Of a stretch of 64,000 nucleotides of DNA, positions 35,754 through 44,401 are shown one piece after another. How positions within the stretch are numbered: the stretch's first letter is position 1; the number at the start of each line of letters is the position of its first letter. Under the pieces are notes generated by a model. It had not been told where the DNA came from, ran no database searches, and was given only the letters and a program-made list of their open reading frames with translations. The translations under genes and the position numbers were made by a program. Source of the stretch: Streptomyces sp. AC512_CC834 (GTDB lineage Bacteria > Actinomycetota > Actinomycetes > Streptomycetales > Streptomycetaceae); contig NZ_JAGMUO010000120.1 of NCBI RefSeq assembly GCF_019049325.1, forward strand, positions 124,218 through 188,217, in the 5' to 3' direction.

Positions 35754-37079
35754 TCAGGACGCGTCGATGAAGCGGTCGAGCACCCGCACGCCGAACCGCA
35801 GTCCGTCCACCGGCACCCGCTCGTCGACGCCGTGGAACATGCCCGCGAAGTCCAGCTCCGGCGGCAGCTTGAGCGGCGCGAAGCCGAAGCCCCGGATGCC
35901 GAGGTCGTCGAAGGACTTGGCGTCCGTGCCGCCGGAGAGCATGTAGGGGATCGCCTTCGCGGCCGGGTCCTCGGCCACCAGAGCGGACTGCATCGCGTCG
36001 ACCAGCGCGCCGTCGAAGGTGGTCTCGACGGCCTTGTTGGCGTGCACGTCCTCGCGCCGCACCGCTGGTCCGAGGATCCGGTCGATGTCGGCGAGGAACT
36101 CCTCCTCGTGCCCGGGCAGGAAGCGCCCGTCGATGTGCGCGGTGGCCTCGCCGGGGATGACGTTGACCTTGTAACCCGCGCCGAGCTGGGTCGGGTTGGC
36201 GGTGTTGCTCAGGGTCGCGCCGATGAGCTTGGCGATGCCGCCGAGCCTGGCGATCGTCCCGTCCATGTCCTCCGGGTCCAGCTCGGTGCCGAGCGCGTCG
36301 CCGAGTTCGTCGAGGAAGGCCCGGGTCGTCTTGGTGACGCGGACGGGGAACTTGTGCCGGCCGAGGCGCGCGACGGCCTCGGACAGCTCGGTGATGGCGT
36401 TGTCACGGTGGATCATCGACCCGTGCCCGGCGGTACCGGCCACGGTCAGCTTCATCCAGTGGATGCCCTTCTCGGCCGTCTGGATCAGGTAGAGGCGGCG
36501 CTGCTCGCTCACGGTGAAGGAGAAGCCGCCCACCTCGCTGATCCCCTCGGTGACGCCCTCGAAGAGGTCGGGATGGTTGTCGACCAGGTGACGCGCGCCG
36601 TACGTGCCGCCTGCCTCCTCGTCGGCGAGGAACGCCAGCACGATGTCCCGCGGCGGCTTGCGCCCGCTGCGCAGCCGGTCGCGGACGACCGCGAGGGTCA
36701 TCGCGTCCATGTCCTTCATGTCGACCGCGCCGCGCCCCCACACGCACCCGTCGGCGATCTCCCCGGAGAAGGGGTGGTGGGTCCAGTCGTCCGCGTTGGC
36801 CGGGACGACGTCGGTGTGGCCGTGGATGAGCAGCGCGGGCCTGGACGGGTCCTCGCCCTCGATCCGGGCCACCGTGGACGCGCGTCCGGGGTGGGACTCG
36901 AAGATCTTCGGTTCGAGTCCCACTTCGGCGAGCTTCTCGGCGACGTACTCGGCGGCCTTGCGCTCGCCCGGCCCCGAGTGGTCGCCGTAGTTGCTGGTGT
37001 CGATCCGGATCAGCTCGCGGCAGAGGTCGACGACCTCGTCCTCGCCGGTGACGCTCCTGGCCGTGCCCGAGTCGCTCAC
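35754..37079 (-). CDS. M20-family metallopeptidase
   Basis: 441 residues, with ArgE/DapE/carboxypeptidase-like zinc ligands: HGHTDVVPA (about 86-94), GRGAVDMKD (about 113-121) and the catalytic DEEAGGTYGA (about 152-161). A dimerisation lid lies in the middle. GGGAGGAACCAC precedes the GTG at 37079. It is intracellular, and its substrate is uncertain. Two 13-bp direct repeats (37095-37107, 37119-37131) lie upstream. Confidence 0.93.
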   Translation of the reverse strand: MSDSGTARSVTGEDEVVDLCRELIRIDTSNYGDHSGPGERKAAEYVAEKLAEVGLEPKIFESHPGRASTVARIEGEDPSRPALLIHGHTDVVPANADDWTHHPFSGEIADGCVWGRGAVDMKDMDAMTLAVVRDRLRSGRKPPRDIVLAFLADEEAGGTYGARHLVDNHPDLFEGVTEGISEVGGFSFTVSEQRRLYLIQTAEKGIHWMKLTVAGTAGHGSMIHRDNAITELSEAVARLGRHKFPVRVTKTTRAFLDELGDALGTELDPEDMDGTIARLGGIAKLIGATLSNTANPTQLGAGYKVNVIPGEATAHIDGRFLPGHEEEFLADIDRILGPAVRREDVHANKAVETTFDGALVDAMQSALVAEDPAAKAIPYMLSGGTDAKSFDDLGIRGFGFAPLKLPPELDFAGMFHGVDERVPVDGLRFGVRVLDRFIDAS

Positions 37080-37203
37080 GTGGTTCCTCCCGCTGTCACT
37101 GCTGGTGTCAGTGCTGACGTCACTGCTGGTGGGTCCCCCTCATCCTCCCCCTCCGGCCGTCCGCGCCCAAGGAGGGGGTGATCGGCCACCCCGGAAAGCC
37201 TGG

Positions 37204-37209
37204 TAATGT
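37204..37209 (+). promoter_or_regulatory. Possible -10 of the tRNA-Leu gene
   Basis: TAATGT lies 43 bases before the tRNA. No clear -35 is visible. Confidence 0.3.
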
Positions 37210-37252
37210 TTACGTCGTCGCCGCGGGCAACGCCCCGCACAACAGACACCTT

Positions 37253-37340
37253 GTCCGGGTGGCGGAATGGCAGACGCGCTAGCTTGAGGTGCTAGTGCCC
37301 TTTATCGGGCGTGGGGGTTCAAGTCCCCCCTCGGACACCA
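37253..37340 (+). tRNA. tRNA-Leu (anticodon GAG)
   Basis: Class II tRNA with a 7-bp acceptor (GTCCGGG/CTCGGAC with one G-U), a long variable arm (around TGCCCTTTATCGGGCG), T-loop GGTTCAAGTC and encoded CCA. The anticodon loop is TTGAGGT, giving GAG, which reads CTC and CTT. Confidence 0.97.
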
Positions 37341-37356
37341 GTACCAATACCAGTCG

Positions 37357-37379
37357 AGACCCCTGCTGAGCAGGGGTCT
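37357..37379 (+). terminator. tRNA terminator
   Basis: AGACCCCTGCT and AGCAGGGGTCT form an almost loopless 11-bp palindrome (the real loop is probably 5 nt), followed by TTCTGCGTT. Confidence 0.8.
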
Positions 37380-37418
37380 TCTGCGTTCCGGCACCGGTTC
37401 AGCACTTCGGCGAGCGGG

Positions 37419-37431
37419 CACAATGGCCGCC
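37419..37431 (+). promoter_or_regulatory. Leaderless -10 element of ychJ
   Basis: CACAAT (37419-37424), seven bases, then ATG 37432. Confidence 0.4.
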
Positions 37432-37806
37432 ATGACGACGCGTTCCTGCCCCTGCGGACTGCCCGACCCGTACGAGAAGTGCTGCGGCCGTTTCCACTCG
37501 GGGGCGGCTTCGGCGCCGACCGCCGAGGCCCTGATGCGCTCGCGCTACAGCGCCTTCGTGCGCCTGGACGCGGGGTACCTGCTGCGGACCTGGCACCCCG
37601 GGACGCGACCGGAGCGCCTCGACCTCGATCCGGGCACGCGGTGGACCGGCCTTGAGATCCTGGGCACGGGCGACGGGTCCGCCTTCCACTCCGCCGGGAC
37701 CGTGACGTTCCGGGCGTCCTACCGGGGTGGCTCGCTGCACGAGCGGAGCCGGTTCGAGCGGGTCGACGGGGCGTGGGTGTACGTGGACGGGGACGTCCTC
37801 GGCTGA
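37432..37806 (+). CDS. YchJ/UPF0225 family protein
   Basis: 124 residues. The N-terminus has the SEC-C-like zinc motif CPCG...YEKCCGRFH (Cys about 6, 8, 19, 20). An NTF2-like domain follows (ALMRSRYSAFVRLDAGYLLRTWHP). The function is unknown. It starts just after the tRNA terminator. ATG 37432 is used rather than an ATG nine bases earlier, because it places the conserved CPCG motif correctly. Confidence 0.88.
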   Translation: MTTRSCPCGLPDPYEKCCGRFHSGAASAPTAEALMRSRYSAFVRLDAGYLLRTWHPGTRPERLDLDPGTRWTGLEILGTGDGSAFHSAGTVTFRASYRGGSLHERSRFERVDGAWVYVDGDVLG

Positions 37807-37824
37807 CGCCTCCGCCGGCGCCGC

Positions 37825-38526
37825 TCAGGGCGCCAGGATGTCCAGCTCCTGAAGTGCCCCCACCGTGATCTCCCGGGTCAGCGCCTCCGCGCGCTCGGCG
37901 TCACGGGCGCGGACCGCCTCGGCGACCTGGACGTGCAGGGTGACGGCGGCCGGGTCGGGGTCCTCGAACATCACGTCGTGGTGGGTGCGGCCGGCCAGGA
38001 CCTCGGCGACGACGCCGCCGAGCCGGGCGAACATCTCGTTGCCGGAGGCGGTCAGGATGACGCGGTGGAAGGCCACGTCGTGGAAGAGGTACTCCTCGAG
38101 CCGGTGACCGCGTGAGTTGGCGACCATGCCGAGCGCGCACTCGGTCAGCTCGGCGCACTGCTCCGGCGTGGCGAGGCGTGCCGCCAGGCCCGCCGCGACG
38201 GGTTCGATCGCCGATCTCAGCATGGTGAGGGAGCGAAGCTGCCGGGGGCGTTCGGTGCCGGCCAGGCGCCAGCGGATGACCTGCGGGTCGTAGACGTTCC
38301 ACTCGCACTCGGGCAGGACGGTGACGCCCACGCGGCGGCGCGACTCGACGAGGTGCATGGACTCCAGCACCCGGACCGCCTCGCGCATCACGGAGCGCGA
38401 CACCTCGAAACGCTGGGCGAGTTCGTCCGTGCGCAAAACGCTGCCCGCGGGGTATTCGCCCGCTGTGATGGCGGGGCCGAGGGTGTCAAGTACGCGGCCG
38501 TGCAGCCCCCGGCCCGATGTGCTCAT
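37825..38526 (-). CDS. gntR: GntR, FadR-subfamily repressor of the gluconate operon
   Basis: 233 residues. The winged HTH is VLRTDELAQRFEVSRSVMREAVRVLESMHL (about 30-59). The FCD domain has the metal-site Asp and His in YLFHDVAFHR. It diverges from gntK and probably senses gluconate or a phosphate derivative. TACGCT ends six bases before the ATG, so leaderless. A short palindrome at 38561-38571 lies in the shared promoter region. Confidence 0.92.
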   Translation of the reverse strand: MSTSGRGLHGRVLDTLGPAITAGEYPAGSVLRTDELAQRFEVSRSVMREAVRVLESMHLVESRRRVGVTVLPECEWNVYDPQVIRWRLAGTERPRQLRSLTMLRSAIEPVAAGLAARLATPEQCAELTECALGMVANSRGHRLEEYLFHDVAFHRVILTASGNEMFARLGGVVAEVLAGRTHHDVMFEDPDPAAVTLHVQVAEAVRARDAERAEALTREITVGALQELDILAP

Positions 38527-38538
38527 GCACTCAGCGTA
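38527..38538 (-). promoter_or_regulatory. Leaderless -10 element of gntR
   Basis: TACGCT (38538-38533), six bases, then ATG 38526. Confidence 0.5.
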
Positions 38539-38560
38539 CGGGGCACGTCACGGGAATAAA

Positions 38561-38571
38561 AAGTCAGACTT
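38561..38571. promoter_or_regulatory. Operator-like palindrome between gntR and gntK
   Basis: AAGTCAGACTT is a perfect 5-bp inverted repeat about one base, inside an AT-rich stretch in an otherwise GC-rich region. It is a plausible GntR site. Confidence 0.5.
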
Positions 38572-38663
38572 ATATGTCACAGACTCTTGAAGTCGTCGTA
38601 CCTAATGGGTTTCAGTTACGTCGACATCACATGTCGACGAAGACAGCAGACAGCGAGAGTGCG

Positions 38664-39191
38664 ATGCAGCAACTGCACACCCCCCACGTGGTCGTGGTCA
38701 TGGGCGTGGCGGGCACGGGAAAGACCACCATCGGCCCCCTGCTCGCGGCGCGGCTCGGCGTTCCCTACGCCGAGGGCGACGACTTCCACCCCCCGGCCAA
38801 CGTCGCCAAGATGACGGCCGGCACCCCGCTCACCGACGAGGACCGGCGGCCCTGGCTGGACGCCATCGGCGGCTGGGCGCACGGGCGTGCCGGGCTGGGC
38901 GGGGTGGTGAGCAGTTCGGCGCTGAAGCGGTCGTACCGCGACCGGCTGCGGGCCGCTGCTCCCGGTGTCGTCTTCGTGCATCTCACGGGCAGCCGTGAAC
39001 TGATCGAGGACCGGATGTCTCACCGGCAGGGCCACTTCATGCCGACCGCCCTGCTGGACTCCCAGTTCGCCACGCTCCAGCCGCTCCAGCCGGACGAGGC
39101 GGGAGTCGCGGTGGACGTCGCCGGCACCCCCGAGGAGATCACCGAACGGGCGATGAACGCCCTGAAGGGTCTTCCCGAGCCGGCCCGGTAA
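38664..39191 (+). CDS. gntK: Gluconokinase GntK
   Basis: 175 residues. The P-loop is GVAGTGKTT (about 14-22), followed by EGDDFHPPANVAKM, typical of gluconate kinases that form 6-phosphogluconate. ATG 38664 is chosen since it gives the standard length and has GAGAG upstream. An in-frame ATG at 38631 lacks a ribosome site. It is the first gene of gntK-gntP-SDR-idnD. Confidence 0.92.
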   Translation: MQQLHTPHVVVVMGVAGTGKTTIGPLLAARLGVPYAEGDDFHPPANVAKMTAGTPLTDEDRRPWLDAIGGWAHGRAGLGGVVSSSALKRSYRDRLRAAAPGVVFVHLTGSRELIEDRMSHRQGHFMPTALLDSQFATLQPLQPDEAGVAVDVAGTPEEITERAMNALKGLPEPAR

Positions 39192-39281
39192 CCCCCCGGC
39201 ACCTCCCCCCTGGGGGCGTGCCGCCTCCCGCGCGCACGGCCCCGGTCTCCCCCGAATCCGCATCACCGCAAGGGAACCACC

Positions 39282-40679
39282 GTGACCAGACTCAGCTTCG
39301 AGATGCTGGCAGCGGACACCGTCGAGCCGATCACCTCGGCAGGACATGCCCAACTGGGCATCGCCGTGCTCCTGGGCATCGCCGTCATCGTCCTGCTGAT
39401 CACCAAGTTCAAGCTGCATGCCTTCCTGTCGTTGACCATCGGGTCACTGGCGCTCGGCGCGTTCGCCGGTGCGCCGCTGGACAAGGTCATCACCAGCTTC
39501 ACCGCCGGGCTCGGCTCCACCGTCGCGGGCGTCGGCGTCCTGATCGCCCTAGGCGCGATCCTCGGCAAGATGCTCGCCGACTCCGGCGGCGCCGACCAGA
39601 TCGTGGACACCATCCTCGCCAAGGCGACCCCGCGTTCCATGCCGTGGATGATGGTGCTGATCGCCTCCGTCATCGGGCTGCCGCTGTTTTTCGAGGTCGG
39701 CATCGTCCTGCTGATCCCGGTCGTGCTGATGGTCGCCAAGCGCGGCAACTACTCCCTGATGCGGATCGGCATCCCGGCCCTGGCCGGTCTGTCCGTGATG
39801 CACGGCCTGGTCCCGCCGCACCCCGGCCCGCTGGTCGCGATCGACGCGATCGGTGCCAACCTCGGTGTGACGCTCGCGCTGGGTGTGCTGATCGCCATCC
39901 CCACAGTGATCATCGCCGGTCCGGTGTTCTCGAAGTACGCGGCCCGCTGGGTGGACGTTCCCGCCCCCGACCGCATGATCCCGCAGCGCGCCTCCGAGGA
40001 GCTGGAGAAGCGCCCGGGCTTCGGCGCCACCCTGGCCACGATCCTGCTGCCGGTCGTGCTGATGCTGCTCAAGGCGCTCGTCGACATCATCGTCGACGAC
40101 CCGGAGAACCTGGTGCAGCGCACCTTCGACGTCATCGGCAACCCGCTGATCGCCCTGCTCGTCTCCGTGATCGTCGGCATCTTCACGCTGCTGCGGCCCG
40201 CCGGGTTCGGCAAGGACCGGCTGTCGGGCCTGGTGGAGAAGGGCCTCGCACCCATCGCCGGCATCCTTCTGATCGTCGGCGCGGGCGGTGGCTTCAAGCA
40301 GACGCTGATCGACTCCGGCGTGGGCCAGATGATCCTGGAGATCTCCAAGGACTGGTCGATCCCCGCCCTGCTGCTGGGCTGGCTGATCGCGGTGGCGATC
40401 CGGCTGGCGACCGGCTCGGCGACCGTGGCGACCATCTCGGCGGCCGGTCTGGTCGCGCCGCTGGCGGCCGACATGTCGACCGCGCACGCCGCCCTGCTGG
40501 TCCTGGCCGTCGGAGCGGGCTCGCTCTTCTTCAGCCACGTCAACGACGCCGGCTTCTGGCTGGTGAAGGAGTACTTCGGCCTGGACGTCGGTCAGACCAT
40601 CAAGACCTGGTCCGTCATGGAGACGGTCATTTCGGTGGTCGCCGGTGGCCTGGTCCTGCTGTTGTCCCTGGTCATATAG
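39282..40679 (+). CDS. gntP: Gluconate permease GntP
   Basis: 465 residues, GntP-family proton symporter with about 12-14 membrane segments. The family signatures are LITKFKLHAFLSL near the N-terminus, GVGVLIALGAILGKMLADSGGADQI, and GLVPPHPGPLVA. The GTG start has AAGGGA upstream. It imports gluconate for GntK. Confidence 0.95.
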   Translation: MTRLSFEMLAADTVEPITSAGHAQLGIAVLLGIAVIVLLITKFKLHAFLSLTIGSLALGAFAGAPLDKVITSFTAGLGSTVAGVGVLIALGAILGKMLADSGGADQIVDTILAKATPRSMPWMMVLIASVIGLPLFFEVGIVLLIPVVLMVAKRGNYSLMRIGIPALAGLSVMHGLVPPHPGPLVAIDAIGANLGVTLALGVLIAIPTVIIAGPVFSKYAARWVDVPAPDRMIPQRASEELEKRPGFGATLATILLPVVLMLLKALVDIIVDDPENLVQRTFDVIGNPLIALLVSVIVGIFTLLRPAGFGKDRLSGLVEKGLAPIAGILLIVGAGGGFKQTLIDSGVGQMILEISKDWSIPALLLGWLIAVAIRLATGSATVATISAAGLVAPLAADMSTAHAALLVLAVGAGSLFFSHVNDAGFWLVKEYFGLDVGQTIKTWSVMETVISVVAGGLVLLLSLVI

Positions 40680-40741
40680 CCGCCCGGCCGACGGGACACT
40701 GCCGACGGGACATTGCCGACGGGGCATTGAGGAGTACGACG

Positions 40742-41503
40742 ATGACGACCCACCCTCTCTTCGACATCGGCGGGCGCACGGCCCTGGTGACCGGTTCCAG
40801 CCGGGGCATCGGGCTGGCCCTGGCCCGCGGCCTCGCGGAGGCCGGCTGCCGGGTGGTCCTCAACGGACGCGACGGCGACCGCCTCACCAAGGCCGCCGCC
40901 GACCTGCCCGGCGAGGTCCACACGGCGGCGTTCGACGTGACCGACGGTCCGTCCGTGGCGGCCGGGATCGCGGAGGTCGAGGAGCGGGTGGGTCCGCTCG
41001 ACATCCTGGTCAACAACGCCGGCATGCAACTGCGGGCGCCTCTGCTGGAGTTCGCGGACGCCGACTGGCACCGCCTCCTGGACACCAACCTCACCAGCGC
41101 CTTCCTGGTGGGCCGGGAGGCCGCGCGCCGGATGACGGAGCGCGGCCGCGGCAAGATCGTCAACATCTGCTCGCTGCAGAGCGAGGTGGTCCGCCCGGGC
41201 ATCGCGCCCTACGCGGCCACCAAGGGCGCCCTGAAGATGCTCACCAAGGGCATGTGCGCGGACTGGGGCCCGCACGGCATCCAGGTCAACGGGCTCGGTC
41301 CCGGCTACATCGAGACCGAGCTGACGCGGCCCCTCGTCGAGGACGATGAGTTCAGCGCCTGGGTGCGCCGGCGCACTCCGGCCGGGCGCTGGGGTCGTAC
41401 GGAGGACTTGGTGGGCGGGCTGCTGTTCCTCGCCTCGCCCGCCGCGGACTTCGTCGGCGGACAGATCCTGTACGTCGACGGCGGAATGACGAGCGTCCTG
41501 TGA
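40742..41503 (+). CDS. SDR oxidoreductase, gluconate 5-dehydrogenase-like
   Basis: 253 residues. It has the NAD(P)-binding TGSSRGIG (about 18-25), NNAG and catalytic YAATK with an upstream Ser in ICSLQS. Ends in DGGMTSVL. It interconverts 5-ketogluconate and gluconate in the idonate route, by family and context. GAGGAG precedes the ATG. Its stop overlaps the next GTG by four bases. Confidence 0.92.
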   Translation: MTTHPLFDIGGRTALVTGSSRGIGLALARGLAEAGCRVVLNGRDGDRLTKAAADLPGEVHTAAFDVTDGPSVAAGIAEVEERVGPLDILVNNAGMQLRAPLLEFADADWHRLLDTNLTSAFLVGREAARRMTERGRGKIVNICSLQSEVVRPGIAPYAATKGALKMLTKGMCADWGPHGIQVNGLGPGYIETELTRPLVEDDEFSAWVRRRTPAGRWGRTEDLVGGLLFLASPAADFVGGQILYVDGGMTSVL

Positions 41504-42678
41504 ACGCCGCGCTCGCCCCCGGGGAGGCGGCTTCGATGCTCGGTTGCGTGATCCACGGCGCGGGCGACCTGCGGGTGGCGGAACTGCCCGCCGTGCGCCC
41601 CGGCCCCGGCCAGGCGCTGGTCGCCGTCCATTACGGCGGCGTGTGCGGCTCCGACCTGCACTACTGGCGGCACGGCGGCGTCGGCGACTTCCGCCTGAGG
41701 GAGCCGATGCTGCTCGGGCACGAGGTGGTCGGGACGGTCCTGGCGTACGGCTCCCCGAAACCGGACGCGGACCTGCCCGACGCGGACCTGCCGGACGCGG
41801 ACCTGCCGGACGCGGACCCGCCGGGCCCGGCTGCCGGTACGGCCGTCGCCGTGCATCCGGCGACCCCGTGCGGAGTGTGCCCGGAGTGCGTGGACGGGCG
41901 GCGCAACGTCTGCCGGGACACCCGGTACCTGGGCAGCGCGGCCCGTTTCCCGCACGTCCAGGGCGGTTTCGCGGCGCGGATCGTCGTCCCCGCCGACCAA
42001 CTGCGCCCCCTCCCGGCCGGCCTGGACCCGCGTCGCGCCGCCCTCGCGGAACCGCTCTCCGTCGCGCTGCACGCCGTACGCCGGGCCGGGGATCTGAGCG
42101 GCCGGCACGTGCTGGTCACCGGCGCCGGGCCGATCGGCGCCCTGGTGGTCGCGGCGGCGAAGGCGGCGGGCGCGGCACACGTGACGGTGACGGACCTGCT
42201 GCCCGCGGCTCTGGAGTACGCGCGGGCCGTCGGCGCCGACTCCCTCGTACGGGCCGACGACCCGGACGACTCCGGTTGGCCGGTGGAAGTGGACGCGGCG
42301 ATCGAGGCGTCCGGGGTGGCCGCAGGTCTCGACACCTGTCTGCGGCTGGTGAGGCGCGGCGGCGTGGTCGTCCAACTCGGCATGCTGCCGCCCGGGCAGA
42401 GCCCCTTCGCGGGGAACCTGGTGGTGAGCCGGGAGATCGAGCTGCGCGGGGCGTTCCGCTTCGACGGCGAGTTCGACGAGGCGCTGCTGCTGCTCGCGGC
42501 CGAGCCCGCGTTCGACGCGCTGGTCAGCGCGGTGGTGCCGGTGCGGGACGCGGAGTCGGCGTTCGAACTGGCCGCGGACCGGAGCCGGTCCTGCAAGGTG
42601 CTGCTGGACTTCGCCGCGGAGCCCGCCGACGCGGAGCCCTTCGACGCTGAGCCCGCCGCCGCCGAGCCCGACGCCTGA
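41500..42678 (+). CDS. idnD: L-idonate 5-dehydrogenase-like zinc alcohol dehydrogenase
   Basis: 392 residues of the MDR family. The catalytic zinc Cys is in GGVCGSDLHYW with LLGHEVVG. The structural-zinc cysteines are in CGVCPECVDGRRNVC. The Rossmann motif is VTGAGPIGAL. A PDADL repeat (about residues 88-107) is inserted in a surface loop of the catalytic domain. The C-terminus carries an extra AEP/DAE-rich tail. With the SDR it would convert idonate to gluconate via 5-ketogluconate. Confidence 0.9.
   Translation: MNAALAPGEAASMLGCVIHGAGDLRVAELPAVRPGPGQALVAVHYGGVCGSDLHYWRHGGVGDFRLREPMLLGHEVVGTVLAYGSPKPDADLPDADLPDADLPDADPPGPAAGTAVAVHPATPCGVCPECVDGRRNVCRDTRYLGSAARFPHVQGGFAARIVVPADQLRPLPAGLDPRRAALAEPLSVALHAVRRAGDLSGRHVLVTGAGPIGALVVAAAKAAGAAHVTVTDLLPAALEYARAVGADSLVRADDPDDSGWPVEVDAAIEASGVAAGLDTCLRLVRRGGVVVQLGMLPPGQSPFAGNLVVSREIELRGAFRFDGEFDEALLLLAAEPAFDALVSAVVPVRDAESAFELAADRSRSCKVLLDFAAEPADAEPFDAEPAAAEPDA
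41762..41821. repeat. 15-bp tandem repeat inside idnD
   Basis: Four near-identical CCGGACGCGGACCTG-type units encode the PDADL insertion. Confidence 0.85.
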
Positions 42679-42785
42679 CGGTCACCGAGGGAGCGGTCCG
42701 GGAGGGCGGCGCTGTCGTACGCGCCGCCCCCGACCCGCCCCCGACCCGCTCACGCGACGACCCTGCGTGCGCGTCCCCGTGCGGG

Positions 42786-44324
42786 TCAGGAGGACGCGGC
42801 CTTGTCCAGTTGGAACGCCTCGTTGCCCTGGCCGATGCGGGCGTGCCGCTCGGGTGCGCGCGAGCGCAGGACGAGGCCCTGCACCACGCCGGCGACCGCG
42901 GCGAGGCCGATGATGCCGGGCAGCACCCAGCTCAGGGCGGAGTCGGGTCCCGCGCCGACGAGGACGTCGAAGTCCTTGACGGTGTAACCGGCGATCACCA
43001 GCAGGGCGACGCCCGCGACGGCGGAGGTGACCAGGCGCACGCCCTGGGCCCCCGCGGCGCCGCGCCGGACGAAGAAGGCGACGACGGAGAACGAGGCCGC
43101 GGCCATCAGCACGATCACCCCGAGGGCACCGATGTTGCCGCCCCAGGTGAACAGGTGCAGTACGGGCTGGGTCGGGTCGCCGTTCGGCTTGTCGTCGGCG
43201 ATCGCGAACCCGACGACCACGACCGCGGACACGGCGGTCTGAAGCAGCGACCCGGTGCCCGGCGCGCCGCTGGAGCCGCTGGTCCGTCCGAAGGCGGCGG
43301 GCAGCAGGCCCTCGCGACCCATGGCGAAGGCGTAGCGGGCGACGACGTTGTGGAAGCTGAGCAGCGCGGCGAACATGCCGGTGACGAACAGGACGTGCAG
43401 CACGTCGGTGAAGGTGCCGCCGAGCCGTGACTCGGTCAGGAAGAACAGCAGTCCGGCGCTCTGTTCCTGTGCGGTGCCGACGATCTTGTCGGGCCCGGTG
43501 GCCACGGTCAGGGCCCAGCTACTGAGCGCGAAGAAGACCGCGACCCCGCCCACTGCCAGGAACATGACACGCGGTACCAGCACGTGCGGCCGGCTGGTCT
43601 CCTCGGCGTACACGGGCGCCTGTTCGAAGCCGAGGAAGGCGGCGATGCAGAAGCAGAGCGCGGTCCCGACACCGGCGCCGGTCAGCGTGTCCGGGTTGAA
43701 GGCGTGCAGCGAGAGGCCCTGCGCCCCCGGATCGGCGACGGCGGCGATGTCGAACACCACCACCAGGACGACCTCGATGAGCAGCAGGACACCCAGCACG
43801 CGCGCGTTGACGTCGATCTTCAGCCAGCCCAGCGCGCCGACGGCGAGCACGGCCAGCAGGGCCGGAATCCACCAGGCCACATCGAGGTCGGCGTAGGTGG
43901 ACAGGAGCCCGGACACCTCGAAGCCGAAGATGCCGTAGATGCCGACCTGGAGGGCGTTGTAGGCGACCAGCGCGACCAGGGCGGCGCCCGCGCCGGCGGT
44001 GCCGCCCAGTCCGCGGGAGATGTACGCGTAGAAGGCGCCCGCGTTGTGGACGTGCCGGCTCATCTCGGCGTACCCGACGCTGAAGAGGATCAGCACCACA
44101 CCGAGCACCACGAAGAGCAGAGGCTGTCCGACGATGCCCATGACCGCGAAGGTGGTGGGCATGACGCCCGCGACCACCATCAGCGGGGCGGTGGCGGCGA
44201 GCACGGACAGGAGGAGTCCGCCCGTGCCCAGCCGGTCGGCGCGCAGCGCGCGCTCCTCCCCCTTGAAGGTGCTGATGGCGCCACCGCTCGCGGATCTGCT
44301 CGTGTTCGAACTGCCCGTGGTCAT
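42786..44324 (-). CDS. APC-family amino acid permease
   Basis: 512 residues, about 12 membrane helices. The APC motif is RLGTGGLLLSVLAATAPLMVVAGVMPT near the N-terminus, with FLGFEQAPVYAEE in the middle. ATG 44324 is chosen because upstream sequence is low-complexity repeat. The ribosome site is weak (AAGGA, about 14 bases away). The substrate is not predictable. Confidence 0.92.
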   Translation of the reverse strand: MTTGSSNTSRSASGGAISTFKGEERALRADRLGTGGLLLSVLAATAPLMVVAGVMPTTFAVMGIVGQPLLFVVLGVVLILFSVGYAEMSRHVHNAGAFYAYISRGLGGTAGAGAALVALVAYNALQVGIYGIFGFEVSGLLSTYADLDVAWWIPALLAVLAVGALGWLKIDVNARVLGVLLLIEVVLVVVFDIAAVADPGAQGLSLHAFNPDTLTGAGVGTALCFCIAAFLGFEQAPVYAEETSRPHVLVPRVMFLAVGGVAVFFALSSWALTVATGPDKIVGTAQEQSAGLLFFLTESRLGGTFTDVLHVLFVTGMFAALLSFHNVVARYAFAMGREGLLPAAFGRTSGSSGAPGTGSLLQTAVSAVVVVGFAIADDKPNGDPTQPVLHLFTWGGNIGALGVIVLMAAASFSVVAFFVRRGAAGAQGVRLVTSAVAGVALLVIAGYTVKDFDVLVGAGPDSALSWVLPGIIGLAAVAGVVQGLVLRSRAPERHARIGQGNEAFQLDKAASS

Positions 44325-44348
44325 CGCAGGACGTCCTTCTTTCGTGTC

Positions 44349-44398
44349 GGTGGTGTGGGTGGTGTGGGTGGTGTGCGTCGGGTCGTCGGGTCGTCGGG
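44349..44398. repeat. GGTGGTGTG (three copies) plus GGGTCGTC tandem repeats
   Basis: Three exact 9-bp units at 44349-44375 are followed by 8-bp GTCGGGTC-type units, immediately upstream of the permease gene. Confidence 0.85.
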
Positions 44399-44401
44399 CG
44401 G

